Part shown: positions 1 through 9,120 of the stretch, piece by piece
Numbering within the stretch: position 1 is the stretch's first letter
How the letters are laid out: the number at the start of each line of letters is the position of its first letter
Translations under genes and position numbers: made by a program
From: JAWKSY01 sp041402125
GTDB lineage: Bacteria; Planctomycetota; GCA-002687715; DRQF01
DNA: 64,000 nucleotides
Reading direction: 5' to 3'
NCBI GenBank assembly: GCA_041402125.1
Contig: JAWKSY010000005.1
Location: 1 to 64,000 of the forward strand
Notes under the pieces: model-generated
What the model was told of the DNA's origin: nothing
Seen by the model: the letters and a program-made list of their open reading frames with translations, nothing else
The model's database searches: none

Positions 1-1
1 G

Positions 2-1141
2 GTCGAGCTGATCCGCGCCGTCATCGACGCCCTCGGCGGAAGGCTCGAGGCCTGGCCGTCCGGCCGCCCGGGGGGCGCCGCGCTCGCAGCGACCTGGCTC
101 GTGGAGATCCGCGGGCTCGAGGCCCGCGAGGTCGCGCTGATCACCGGGACGCCGCTGAGCGAATGGGACGAGCGGCTCGCGGGCTGGCGGGCCGCGCTCG
201 GACGTCGCGTCGATCTCGAGGCCGAACGCGACCTCGACGGCCGGCTCGACGAGGCCGAGGCCGCGCTCCTCTCCGCGCGCGAGGAGCGGGATCCCGTCGT
301 CGCCGAGCGTCGGCGCGCCGTGGAGGAGGAGCGGGGCGCCTTCGCCGCGATCGAGGCCGAGCGCCGCGGTCGGGCGCCCGAAGCGCCCGATCCCGAGGCC
401 CTTCGGGACCTCCTCGCCGGGCTCGCCGCGGCGCGACCCTCGCGCCACCGCTGGGCCCTCCTCTACCCGGGGATCGCCCTCCTGATCTTCGGCGGGCTCG
501 TGGCCCTCTCGCGGTGTCGGAGCGGCGCCCCCCCCGTCGAGGAGCTGAGTCGCTCGCTCGCCGAGGCGACGAGGACGGTCCAGGAGCTCCGCCTCGAACC
601 GGGGCCGGCCCTCGGCGCGCTCGGCGAGTTCCTCGCGCGTCAGGGCGCGGCGGCGGAGCTCTGCCTGCACGTCGACGGGGAGGGGAACTTCCACGCGAGC
701 GCCTCCCTGTCGGCGGTTCCGCTCGGGGAGGAGCAGGAGCTCCACTTCGGTCGACGGGGCGACGAGGCCTGGACCTGGCGCACGGGGGGCGAGCGGGTGG
801 AGCGGCGCGATCTCGCCGAGCTCGAGGACGCCTTCGCCCGGACGCCGCGACGGGCGCTCGCGGCCTGGCGCCGCGTGCTCGCGCTCGCGCGCGACCCCGC
901 CGCCGAGAGGATGAAGGTCCTCGGGCACCAGAGCCCGGACGGCGAGGACCGCTTCTGGTGGAAGGTCGTCTCGGAGGGGACCCGCGCTTCCGACCGCCTC
1001 GTGCTCTGGTACGATGACGACCGGGTGCTGCGCCGCCTCGAGATCGGCGGCTTCGCCTTCTCGGTCACGCCCCGACCCGATCTCGATCCGACCGTCTTCC
1101 TGCCGTCCGCCTGGGTGCCTCCGGAGGTCCTCGACCGATGA
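2..1141 (+). CDS. Membrane protein with coiled coil, 5'-truncated by window edge
   Basis: The reading frame is open from base 2, so the gene almost certainly starts upstream; the GTG at 101 is only the first possible start inside the window. The visible part has a charged, Glu/Arg/Ala-rich coiled-coil stretch, then one hydrophobic segment (around codons 120–140 counted from 101) ending in Leu-Ser-Arg-Cys, then a roughly 200-residue domain with alternating polar and hydrophobic strands that should lie on the other side of the membrane. No catalytic motif is recognised. The C-terminal part, with a repeated Trp/Val/Leu strand pattern, could be a lipid- or lipoprotein-binding fold, but that is a guess. 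Its stop overlaps the start of the next gene by 4 bases, so the two are probably translated together. Confidence 0.7.
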   Translation, partial: VELIRAVIDALGGRLEAWPSGRPGGAALAATWLVEIRGLEAREVALITGTPLSEWDERLAGWRAALGRRVDLEAERDLDGRLDEAEAALLSAREERDPVVAERRRAVEEERGAFAAIEAERRGRAPEAPDPEALRDLLAGLAAARPSRHRWALLYPGIALLIFGGLVALSRCRSGAPPVEELSRSLAEATRTVQELRLEPGPALGALGEFLARQGAAAELCLHVDGEGNFHASASLSAVPLGEEQELHFGRRGDEAWTWRTGGERVERRDLAELEDAFARTPRRALAAWRRVLALARDPAAERMKVLGHQSPDGEDRFWWKVVSEGTRASDRLVLWYDDDRVLRRLEIGGFAFSVTPRPDLDPTVFLPSAWVPPEVLDR

Positions 1142-1476
1142 AGCCGCAAGACATGCCGCTCGAGGTCTGGGAGGCGCTCTGCACGCACTGCGGCAAGTGC
1201 TGCACCGAGAAGGTGGACGTCGACGGCGTCATCTACATCTCGAAGAAGTACTGCCGCTTCTTCGATCGCGACGAGATGCGGTGCTCGGTCTACGAGAACC
1301 GATTCGAGGCCGAGCCCGGCTGCTCCGACGTGCCCCGGGGCGTCAAGCTCGGGATCTTCCCCGCCGACTGCCCCTACGTCGAGGGCGTCGCGAACTACCG
1401 CCCGGCGCGCGAGGAGTGGGACGACCCGGAGATCACCGAGGCGATCCGCGAGCTCCTCGGCGACGACGCGGTCTGA
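1138..1476 (+). CDS. YkgJ-type CxxCxxCC zinc/iron-chelating protein
   Basis: A 112-residue protein starting with the ATG in an ATGA overlap with the gene upstream. The N-terminus carries Cys-Thr-His-Cys-Gly-Lys-Cys-Cys (residues ~18–25), the signature of the YkgJ/UPF0153 family of putative metal-chelating proteins, followed by further conserved-looking cysteines (about residues 42, 53, 65 and 83) that could complete the metal site. The closest described relatives are UPF0260-like proteins of the same size. Biochemical function is not established for the family; some members are thought to bind Fe or Zn and act on protein modification. Cytoplasmic, as no signal peptide is visible. Confidence 0.85.
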   Translation: MKPQDMPLEVWEALCTHCGKCCTEKVDVDGVIYISKKYCRFFDRDEMRCSVYENRFEAEPGCSDVPRGVKLGIFPADCPYVEGVANYRPAREEWDDPEITEAIRELLGDDAV

Positions 1477-1486
1477 GGGCTCCGGC

Positions 1487-4400
1487 GTGCGCGTCGCGAT
1501 CCTGAGCGCCGCGCTCCTGACCGCGCTCGTCCTCGCGCGGCCGGATCCCGCCGCTCCGGCCCCGACCGGGCGCCCCGACGGCGTCCCCGACTTCGCCCTG
1601 GAGGTGCGCCCGATCCTCGCGCGCGCCTGCTTCGCCTGCCACGGTCGAGACGCCGAGCATCGCGCGGCCGATCTCCGCCTCGACACCGAGGAGGGGGCGC
1701 GGAGCGAGCGCGAGGGCGGAGCCGCCGTCGTCGCGGGCGAGCCCGCGCGGAGCGCGCTGCTCGGAAGGGTCCGGGCCGCCGGCGAGGATCGCATGCCGCC
1801 GCCCGAGGCCGGGCCCGCGCTCACCCCGGCGGAGATCGGGATCCTCGAGCGCTGGATCGCCGGCGGGGCGCCCTGGGCCGCGCACTGGTCCTTCGTTCCC
1901 CTCGCGTCCGCTCCGGCTCCCTCTCCGCGGGATCGCGACTGGCCCCGCGACGACCTCGACCGCGAGGTGCTCGCGCGGCTCGAGGCCGAGGGGCTCCGCC
2001 CCGCCCCCGAGGCGGATCGCTTCGAGTACGGGCGACGCGTCGCGTTCGCCCTCACCGGACTGCCGCCCTCGCCGGAGGACCTGGACGCCTTCGCGGAGGA
2101 TGCGCGTGAGGACGCGGTCGAACGCTTCGTCGACGGACTCCTCGACTCCTCCGCCGCCGCGGAGCGGTGGGCCGCGGCCTGGCTCGATCTCGCGCGCTAC
2201 GCGGACTCCGCCGGCTACGCGAGCGACGAGCCGCGCGTCATCTGGCGCTATCGCGACTGGGTCATCGACGCCTTCCGCCGGAACCTTCCCTACGATCGCT
2301 TCCTCGTCGAGCAGATCGCCGGCGATCTCCTGCCCGACGCGACGGTCGACCAGATCCTCGCCACCGCCTTCCATCGCAACACGATGACGAACAACGAGGG
2401 CGGAACGGACGACGAGGAGTTCCGGGTCGCCGCGGTGCGTGATCGGGTCGAGACGACGATGCAGGTGGCGATGGGGATCACCGCGGCCTGCGCGCGGTGC
2501 CACGACCACAAGTACGACCCGCTCTCGCAGGAGGACTACTTCCGCCTCTTCGCGGTCTTCGACCAGACCGAGGACCACGATCAGCCCGACGAGCGACCGC
2601 GGCTCGCGACGCCGACGCCGGAGCAGGTCGCGCGTCGGGACGGGCTCGCGGCGCGACGGCGCGCGATCGAGGCGCGCCTCGAGGCGCCGGACCCGGAACT
2701 CGACGCGGAGGAGGCGCGCTGGCGCGCGGGGCTCGCGACCGAAGCCGCGGCGCCGACGGTCCTGCGCGAGGTCCGGAGCGATCGCCCCGCCTTCCGCGTC
2801 GACGAGGGCGGCTGGCTCGTCGCGAACGCGGAGGGGCCCGCGCCTGAACGCGCCCGGGATCGCTTCGTCGTGCCGTCGGGGGCGCGCTTCGACGCGCTGC
2901 GCCTCGAGCTCGAGCCGTGGGCCGACGGCGGCCTGCGCGCGCCGGGCGGCGGCGGTGCGAACGTCGTCATCAGCGGCGTCGAGCTCGCCGGTATCCCGCG
3001 CCGGCCGCGCCCCGCGCCTCGCGCGCGGTTCGTCCGCGTCGCGCTGGAGGGCCCGGAGCGGATCCTCTCGCTCGCGGAGGTCGAGGCGCGAAGCGGCGAC
3101 GCCCTCCTCCCGGCCGCGAGTGCCCGCCAGTCGAGCGAGGACTTCGGCGGCGCGGCCTCGCGCGCGATCGACGGCGTGACCGAGGGCCGCTACGAGCGCG
3201 GCAGCGTCACCCACACGCGGATCTCGGCCGACCCCTGGTGGGAGCTCGATCTCGGTCGCGAGCGCGAGCTCGACTCCGTCGTCCTCCACAACCGCGCCGA
3301 CGGACTCGAGGCGCGCCTCGCGGGGGCGCGGGTGGAGCTTCTCGGCGAGCGCCGGGATCTCGTCCTCGCGACTCGCGTCCCGTCGACCGGCGCTCGCGTG
3401 GCGATCGACCTCACCCGCGCGCCGCGGCTGCGGCGCTTCGAGGCGGCGCGGGCGACCTTCGCGCAGGAGGGCTGGCCGGTCGCGGCCGCGCTCGCCGCCG
3501 GCGAGGGGAGGGGCTGGGGTCTCGCTCCTCGCGCCGATCGCCCGCAGGCGGCCTGGTTCGGGCTCGCGGCGCCCGTGGCGGCGGAGGCGGACGAGGACCT
3601 CGTGGTCCGGGTCGACCAGTCCCACGGTGCGCGCCACGTCGCGGGACGGATGCGGCTCGCGATCGCGCTCGCGGGGAGCCTGCCCGTTCCCCGGCCGGCG
3701 GAGATCGACCTCGCGCTCGGACGCGACGGCGAGGACGACCGCCGCCGCGTCCGACGCTTCTTCCGGACGGAGATCTCGACGCTCGCGGCTCCCCTCCGAC
3801 GGGAGCTCGACGCGCTCCGGGAGGAGGAGGCGGCGCTCACCGCCGCGATCCCCACGACGCCGGTCATGCGCGAGCGTCCGCCCGAGCGCCGCCGCGTCAC
3901 CCGGATCCACGAGAAGGGCAACTTCCTCAGCCCGGGGCGCGTCGTCGAGCCGGGCCTTCCGACCTCGCTCGCCCCCGACGCGGGCGGCGGTGCGCCTCCC
4001 GATCGGCTGGCCCTCGCCCGCTGGCTCGTGGGGTCCGACAACCCGCTCACGGCGCGCGTCGCCGTGAACCGGATCTGGGCGCGGCTCTTCGGCCGCGGCC
4101 TCGTCCTCACCGAGGGCGACTTCGGCGCCCAGGGGAGCCCGCCCGATCACCCCGGCCTGCTCGACCGACTCGCGCGGGACTTCGTGCGCGGCGGCTGGGA
4201 CCGTCGCGCGCTGATCCGGCGCATCGTCCTCTCCGCGACCTTCCGGCAGTCCGCTCTCGCCTCGCCCGCGGCGCGCCAGCGCGATCCGCGGAACGTCCGG
4301 CTCTCGCGCGGCCCGCGCGTCCGCCTCGACGCGGAGATGGTCCGGGACCAGGCTCTCGCCGCCGCCGGGCTCCTCTCGCGGAAGATCGGCGGCCCGAGCG

Positions 4401-5077
4401 TCTACCCCCCGCAGCCGCCGGGCCTCTGGCGCGCCGCCTTCAACGGCGATCGCACCTGGCCGACGAGCTCCGGGGAGAACCGCTACCGTCGCGGGATCTA
4501 CACCTTCGTCCGCCGCACGACTCCGTATCCGGCGATGACGACCTTCGACGCCCCGAGTCGGGAACTTTGCACCGTGCGTCGCCTCGGCACGAACACGCCG
4601 CTCCAGGCGCTCGTCACCCTGAACGACCCCGTCTTCGTCGAGGCGGCGCAGGCTCTCGCCCGCCGCGTCCTTCGCGAGGCGCCCGAGGTCGGCGTCGACG
4701 ACGAGGCGGCGGACGCCGGCTCGACCCGCGAGGGAGCGGACGCCGGTTCGACCCGCGAAGGAGCGGACGCCGGTTCGACCCGCGAGGTGGCGGACGCCGG
4801 CGCCGCCGCCGACCCCGGCGAGGTCGCCGACGCGGCGCGCGCGACGCGGCTCTTCCGCCTCGTCCTCGGTCGCCCGCCCGAGAGCGGCGAGACGGCGGCC
4901 CTCGTGGACTTCGTCGTCTCCCGGCGCCGCGATCTCGCCGCGCGCCCCGAAGAGGCGCGCCTTCTCGCCACCGACCCCCTCGGCCCCCTGCCCGCCGGCG
5001 CCGATCCCGTCGTCCTCGCGGCCTGGACCGCGGCGGCCAACGCGGTCCTCAACCTCGACGCCGCCCTCGTCCGTTGA
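1487..5077 (+). CDS. Planctomycete PSCyt1–DUF1549–DUF1553 cytochrome-like protein
   Basis: A 1196-residue exported protein with a GTG start preceded by TGAGGG at suitable spacing. An N-terminal hydrophobic signal is followed by a c-type haem motif, Cys-Phe-Ala-Cys-His (about residues 46–50), typical of PSCyt1 (PF07635). A DUF1549/PSCyt2 region follows, with a second Cys-Ala-Arg-Cys-His-Asp-His motif near residue 340. A discoidin-like middle region ('ARQSSEDFGGAASRAIDGV') precedes DUF1553/PSD1 in the last ~350 residues ('NRIWARLFGRGLV', 'NTPLQALVTLNDP'). Such proteins are highly expanded in Planctomycetota, usually beside a DUF1501 gene; here none follows. The role is unproven but is often linked to polysaccharide or redox processes in the cell envelope. 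An in-frame 27-bp tandem repeat lies in the PSD1 part. Confidence 0.93.
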   Translation: MRVAILSAALLTALVLARPDPAAPAPTGRPDGVPDFALEVRPILARACFACHGRDAEHRAADLRLDTEEGARSEREGGAAVVAGEPARSALLGRVRAAGEDRMPPPEAGPALTPAEIGILERWIAGGAPWAAHWSFVPLASAPAPSPRDRDWPRDDLDREVLARLEAEGLRPAPEADRFEYGRRVAFALTGLPPSPEDLDAFAEDAREDAVERFVDGLLDSSAAAERWAAAWLDLARYADSAGYASDEPRVIWRYRDWVIDAFRRNLPYDRFLVEQIAGDLLPDATVDQILATAFHRNTMTNNEGGTDDEEFRVAAVRDRVETTMQVAMGITAACARCHDHKYDPLSQEDYFRLFAVFDQTEDHDQPDERPRLATPTPEQVARRDGLAARRRAIEARLEAPDPELDAEEARWRAGLATEAAAPTVLREVRSDRPAFRVDEGGWLVANAEGPAPERARDRFVVPSGARFDALRLELEPWADGGLRAPGGGGANVVISGVELAGIPRRPRPAPRARFVRVALEGPERILSLAEVEARSGDALLPAASARQSSEDFGGAASRAIDGVTEGRYERGSVTHTRISADPWWELDLGRERELDSVVLHNRADGLEARLAGARVELLGERRDLVLATRVPSTGARVAIDLTRAPRLRRFEAARATFAQEGWPVAAALAAGEGRGWGLAPRADRPQAAWFGLAAPVAAEADEDLVVRVDQSHGARHVAGRMRLAIALAGSLPVPRPAEIDLALGRDGEDDRRRVRRFFRTEISTLAAPLRRELDALREEEAALTAAIPTTPVMRERPPERRRVTRIHEKGNFLSPGRVVEPGLPTSLAPDAGGGAPPDRLALARWLVGSDNPLTARVAVNRIWARLFGRGLVLTEGDFGAQGSPPDHPGLLDRLARDFVRGGWDRRALIRRIVLSATFRQSALASPAARQRDPRNVRLSRGPRVRLDAEMVRDQALAAAGLLSRKIGGPSVYPPQPPGLWRAAFNGDRTWPTSSGENRYRRGIYTFVRRTTPYPAMTTFDAPSRELCTVRRLGTNTPLQALVTLNDPVFVEAAQALARRVLREAPEVGVDDEAADAGSTREGADAGSTREGADAGSTREVADAGAAADPGEVADAARATRLFRLVLGRPPESGETAALVDFVVSRRRDLAARPEEARLLATDPLGPLPAGADPVVLAAWTAAANAVLNLDAALVR
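4709..4800 (+). repeat. In-frame 27-bp minisatellite inside the PSCyt gene
   Basis: Three consecutive 27-bp units begin at 4709, 4736 and 4763, followed by an 11-bp partial unit at 4790. Each unit encodes the nine residues Ala-Asp-Ala-Gly-Ser-Thr-Arg-Glu-Gly, with the last residues varying. Units differ by only one to three bases. Because the period is a multiple of three, gain or loss of units keeps the frame. The repeat sits in a low-complexity linker between two conserved stretches of the DUF1553 domain. Confidence 0.9.
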
Positions 5078-5080
5078 AAA

Positions 5081-5157
5081 TGAATAAATTGGGTCAGACC
5101 CCATTTATTCAAAAAGGGCCCATTCATGAATAAAGGGGGTCTGACCCCTTTTATTCA
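5081..5157. repeat. REP-like doublet, core GGGTCAGACCC
   Basis: Two 31-nt imperfect palindromes, 5081–5111 and 5127–5157, share perfectly complementary 8-nt ends (TGAATAAA / TTTATTCA) and a 15-nt core built on GGGTC-A/T-GACCC. The second is the first in opposite orientation; the reverse complement of one matches the other at 28 of 31 positions. A 15-nt spacer containing GGGCCC separates them. The ends are markedly A/T-rich in a G/C-rich genome. The arrangement matches bacterial REP doublets (REPIN/BIME). It fills the gap just after the PSCyt stop codon and 30 bases before the next start, and could also act as a transcription terminator. Confidence 0.85.
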
Positions 5158-5187
5158 CGAGGGCGGGGGGCTGATATCATCCGCGCC

Positions 5188-6588
5188 ATGTCGCCCCGGA
5201 AGCTCGCCTGTTTTCTCGGATCCGTGCTCGTCGCCCTCGCCACCGCGCGAGCGCAGCAGGGAGGGGAGTCGCTCGGCCGCGACGCGGCCAGCGCGGGGCG
5301 GGCCGGCGTCGACGTCGCCATCGCCGACACCGCGGCGGCCCTCCTCGCCAACCCGGCCGGTCTCGTCCAGTCGCGCGCGCGCTGGACGCTCGAGGGCGGA
5401 GGGAGCCTCGTGTGGCTGCGGAGCGGATACCGCGACGCCTTCCAGACCGAGGAGGTCCGGGACTCGCGCTGGCTCGGCGCGCCGACCCTCGCCCTCCGCT
5501 TCAATCCCGACCCCGACGACGACGGGCGCGCCGGCGACCTCCACCTCGCGGCGGCGATCCTTCACCTCGAGGGCTACCGGAGCGACGACGAGGTCCTGAC
5601 CCAGGACTACCCCGTGGATCCGGGCATCAGGCGGCGCACGGACTACGTCCGCACCGGCCTGCATCTCGGCGCCGGACTCCGCCTCTCGTCGACGGTCTCG
5701 GTCGGGCTCGGGCTCTCCCTCACCGCGACGGATCTCGAGACCGAGACGCCCCTCGAGATCCCGGTGACGAAGTTCCAGGGTCTCAGCCCCCTTGGTCAGA
5801 CCTGGGGCGAGCTCCTCTCGGGCCAGCTCGGCGTCGAGCGGGTCCGGATCGCGGGGAAGCTCGACGCCGAGCCCGCCCTCGGCGGCTTCGCGACGCTCGG
5901 CCTGCGCTGGGAGATCACTCCCGAGCTCGCTCTCGGCGCGTCCTGGCGCTCGCCCGGTCTCCAGCGCGATCTCGACGCCGAGGTCGACGTCGACATCACG
6001 CGGATCTTCGGCGAGCCCGATCCCGTGACCTTCCCCGACGGCTTCGCCGTGCACTACGAGGGGAAGCTCCGCGACTTCCGCTCCCCGGCGCGCGCCGCGA
6101 TCGGGCTCGCATGGCGCCCGGTTCCCGAGCTCCGAGTCGCGGCCCAGTTCGACTGGATCGGCTGGGAAGGCGCCCGCTCGCGGCTCGAGATCGCGCTCCG
6201 CGACGGCGACAACCCCGGCTTCAACGCCTTCGTCGGCTCCGACCGGCTCGTGGTCGAGCAGCGCTTCCTCTGGCGCGACCAGATCGGAGGCGGCGTCGCC
6301 CTCGAATGGGACCCGGTGGAAAACTGGACCTTCCGCGTCGGTTTCCGCGCGCAGTCGGACCCGGTGCGCCGGAACGGCGGCGACCCGCTCGCCCCCGGCT
6401 ACACGCGGTTTGTCGTCTCGGCGGGACTGACCTGGCGGGGCGAGGGCTGGGCGCTCGATATCGCCTGGTTGCGCGGAATCGAGCGCGAGGTGAAGGTGGC
6501 GACCAGTCTCGTGACGAGCGACCACGACGGCTCGCGCCAGAGCCTCGCCGTCGACGCCTTCCTGATCGGGCTGCGTTTCGAGTTCTGA
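5188..6588 (+). CDS. OmpP1/FadL-family outer-membrane β-barrel protein
   Basis: A 466-residue secreted protein with an N-terminal signal peptide (cleavage likely near 'ATARAQQG'). It carries the 'ANPAGL' motif close to the mature N-terminus that typifies OmpP1/FadL/TodX transporters. It continues with alternating β-strand patterns and ends in Leu-Arg-Phe-Glu-Phe, the terminal aromatic expected for BAM-dependent barrels. Members import long-chain fatty acids or other hydrophobic compounds. The ATG has no evident Shine–Dalgarno sequence; TATCAT at 5175–5180 lies only a few bases upstream, so the transcript could be leaderless (inference). It is followed 6 bases later by the nucleotidase gene and may be cotranscribed with it. 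Confidence 0.8.
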   Translation: MSPRKLACFLGSVLVALATARAQQGGESLGRDAASAGRAGVDVAIADTAAALLANPAGLVQSRARWTLEGGGSLVWLRSGYRDAFQTEEVRDSRWLGAPTLALRFNPDPDDDGRAGDLHLAAAILHLEGYRSDDEVLTQDYPVDPGIRRRTDYVRTGLHLGAGLRLSSTVSVGLGLSLTATDLETETPLEIPVTKFQGLSPLGQTWGELLSGQLGVERVRIAGKLDAEPALGGFATLGLRWEITPELALGASWRSPGLQRDLDAEVDVDITRIFGEPDPVTFPDGFAVHYEGKLRDFRSPARAAIGLAWRPVPELRVAAQFDWIGWEGARSRLEIALRDGDNPGFNAFVGSDRLVVEQRFLWRDQIGGGVALEWDPVENWTFRVGFRAQSDPVRRNGGDPLAPGYTRFVVSAGLTWRGEGWALDIAWLRGIEREVKVATSLVTSDHDGSRQSLAVDAFLIGLRFEF

Positions 6589-6594
6589 GGAGCG

Positions 6595-9120
6595 ATGACG
6601 ATGACCCGCGAATCGAAGCCCCGGACGGCGGCGCGCTGGCTGCGCGGCACCCTTCTCCTCGCGCTCGTCGCGGCGCCCCTCCTCGCGCCGAGCTGCTCCG
6701 ACGGCGGCGGCGGTCTCCGGATCGCCTCCCTTCTCGGCGGCCCCGCCGCCGCGCCCGACGGCAGCTTCGCCTACGATCTGACCATCGCCTTCAGCAACGA
6801 CCTCCACGACCAGGTCCTGCCCATCGCCGGGGGACGCGCGGGTCTCGCTCGACACGCCTCGGTCCTCCGCGCCCTGCGCGCCCAGGCCGACGAACGCGGG
6901 AAGGGCTTCCTCGCGATGAACGCGGGCGACAACTTCGAGGGCACGCTCTTCTACGAGAGCGACGGCGGGGCGCTCGTCTACCGGCTGCTCGACGCGATGG
7001 GCTACGACGTCGTCCAGATCGGCAATCACGACCACCAGTTCGGCGTGCAGACGCTCCACGACGTCATCGCCTCCGCCTTCCCCGCGCTCGACCCGCGGCT
7101 CCGGTTCCTCTGGGGCAACGTCGACCCCGCCGGTCTGCGCGCTCCCGGCGACGACGCGAGCGGCCTTCCCTTCGATCCGGCGCGCGTCGCGCCCGAGGTC
7201 ATCGCCGCCTTCGAGAACGCCTTCGTCGACTCCGCCACCGGCGCGATCGATCCCGCGCTGATGGACGCGCCCCTCGCGAACGGTCGGCTCTTCAACCAGA
7301 GCCTCTTCTACGACGTGGGCGGGCTCCGGGTCGGCGTCTTCGGCCTGGACACCGACGAGATCCTCTACAGCTCGGTGCCCGGCGAGGGGGGGCTCTTCCT
7401 CGACCCGAACGGCCTCTCCGAGAACCTGCGTTTCGTCGCTCCGCTCGGGACGAGCTACGCCTCGCAGATGATCGCCTACCTCGAGGATCCGGACGGCGAC
7501 CCCGGAACGGACGACGGCGCGGACCTCGTCGTCGCCGTGACCCATCTCGGCTTCCAGACCGATCTCGCTCTCGCGGCCGAGGCCGAGGCGCCGAGCGGCC
7601 GTCGCATCGATGTCGTCGTCGGCGGCCACTCGCACACCCGGATCAACACCGCCGTGCCCGTCGCGCACGCGTCCGGCGCCACGACCTGGGTGGTCCAGGG
7701 CGGCGCGCGGGGCGAGTTCCTGGGGCGGATCGATCTCAGCGTCGACCCGGGCACGGGAGCGGTGTCCGTCGCGAACGCGGAGCTGCTCGAGATCGATGAC
7801 CGCTTCGCGCCCGACGCGGAGATCGCGACCCTGATCGCCGACGCGCGCGCGGCGCCGGGCGGCGTCGACGCGGTCCGACCCGGCGCCTTCGAGGACGTCA
7901 TCGCGCAGAACCCGGTCCTCTTGCCGGCCGAGGTGGACGCGATCACCTCGCTCGGCCAGCTCGCCGCCGACGGCTGCCGCGAGGCCTCGATGGCGGGGGC
8001 GACGCCGGTCGCCCTCGATGCCGTCCTCCTCGGCGGCTTCGTCTTCCGCGGCGATCTCGAACCGGGCGACGTCCGCGTCGCCGACGCGCACGCCGTGTTG
8101 CCGCTGCACACGCTGCAGGCGGGCGGACTCGACGCGGACCGCGTCGAGTACGTCGACCTGCCCGGCGGCATCTACCAGGGACTCGACCCGACGAGCTTCC
8201 CGCTCCCGGGACCCCCGATCCCGAACGTGACCGCGATCGAGTACTTCCTCGAGCTCGTCTTCGGCATCGAGGACATCCTCGCCGGCATCGGCGGCTTCCT
8301 CGGACTCGACCTCGGGGACATCGGCGGCTTCGTCAACGGGCTCCAGTGGAGCGGCATCTCCTTCACCGTCGACCCCGCCGCGCCCGCCCTGCAGCGCATC
8401 GATCCCGCCTCGATCACGATCGGCGGCGTGCCGCTCGTCGGGAACGAGAGCCTGCCGGTGCGACTCGGCATCGACGCCGTCATCTCGCGGGTCGCGCTGC
8501 CCTTCTTCCAGCTCCTCGCCGGACTCGAGGATCCGATGGCGCCCGGCTTCTTCACCCCCTTCCCCGCGGATCCGGTGACGACGGACATCGTCGTCTGGGA
8601 GGGGCTCCGGGACCGGCTCGCGGCTCTCGCCGTCCTCGACGCGGCGACGCTCCGGGTCGACGGCAGCCGCGTGCGCACGGTGGCGCCCGATCTCCTCGTC
8701 AACCCGGCCGACCTCACGGCGGGCCCGGGCCCCGCGGCCGCGGGCGCGAACTTCCCGCTCAGCGTCACGGTGCTCAACGTCGGGGAGACGGCGGTGACCT
8801 CGGCGACGCTCCAGGTCTTCCTCGACCGGACGCCGGACCGCCGCGGCGACGACCCCGACGGCATCACGGACGCCGAGACCGGTCTCGCGAACGAGCTCGT
8901 GACGAGCCTGCCGCTCGGCGCCATCCCCGCCTGGACGGCCGGGCAGCCGGGCCAGGCCTCGCTGGGAATCGAGATCCCGCTGCCGGCCGACCTCGAATCC
9001 GGCCCGGCGGCCTTCGTCGTCCGCATCCGCGACGTCGTCTCCGCCGATCCCCTCCGTCCCGAGGTCGTCACCGGAAACAACTCCGGACGCTGGATGCGGG
9101 TGCGCTTCCTCGTCCCCTGA
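6595..9120 (+). CDS. 5'-nucleotidase/UshA-like metallophosphatase lipoprotein
   Basis: An 841-residue protein. The N-terminus has basic residues, a hydrophobic stretch and 'LLAPSC', a plausible lipobox, so it is probably a lipoprotein. The metallophosphoesterase domain shows Asn-Asp-Leu-His, 'NAGDN', 'GNHDHQFG' and 'GGHSHTRI', i.e. the metal-binding motifs of the calcineurin-like fold. A 5'-nucleotidase C-terminal substrate domain follows (about residues 430–680; 'FRGDLEPGDVRVADAHAVL'). The last ~130 residues look like a CARDB-type β-sandwich. It likely dephosphorylates nucleotides or other phosphate esters outside the cytoplasm. GAGGAG lies immediately upstream of the chosen start. Confidence 0.85.
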   Translation: MTMTRESKPRTAARWLRGTLLLALVAAPLLAPSCSDGGGGLRIASLLGGPAAAPDGSFAYDLTIAFSNDLHDQVLPIAGGRAGLARHASVLRALRAQADERGKGFLAMNAGDNFEGTLFYESDGGALVYRLLDAMGYDVVQIGNHDHQFGVQTLHDVIASAFPALDPRLRFLWGNVDPAGLRAPGDDASGLPFDPARVAPEVIAAFENAFVDSATGAIDPALMDAPLANGRLFNQSLFYDVGGLRVGVFGLDTDEILYSSVPGEGGLFLDPNGLSENLRFVAPLGTSYASQMIAYLEDPDGDPGTDDGADLVVAVTHLGFQTDLALAAEAEAPSGRRIDVVVGGHSHTRINTAVPVAHASGATTWVVQGGARGEFLGRIDLSVDPGTGAVSVANAELLEIDDRFAPDAEIATLIADARAAPGGVDAVRPGAFEDVIAQNPVLLPAEVDAITSLGQLAADGCREASMAGATPVALDAVLLGGFVFRGDLEPGDVRVADAHAVLPLHTLQAGGLDADRVEYVDLPGGIYQGLDPTSFPLPGPPIPNVTAIEYFLELVFGIEDILAGIGGFLGLDLGDIGGFVNGLQWSGISFTVDPAAPALQRIDPASITIGGVPLVGNESLPVRLGIDAVISRVALPFFQLLAGLEDPMAPGFFTPFPADPVTTDIVVWEGLRDRLAALAVLDAATLRVDGSRVRTVAPDLLVNPADLTAGPGPAAAGANFPLSVTVLNVGETAVTSATLQVFLDRTPDRRGDDPDGITDAETGLANELVTSLPLGAIPAWTAGQPGQASLGIEIPLPADLESGPAAFVVRIRDVVSADPLRPEVVTGNNSGRWMRVRFLVP

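Noticed and set aside
4709..4800. Tandem repeat considered as a CRISPR-like array
   Set aside because: Units are directly adjacent without spacers, are in frame and coding, and no cas genes are present.
1433..5104. Very long open frame on the minus strand opposite the PSCyt gene
   Set aside because: Typical antisense shadow in a G/C-rich genome; Arg/Gly/Ala-rich translation with no domain and no ribosome site.
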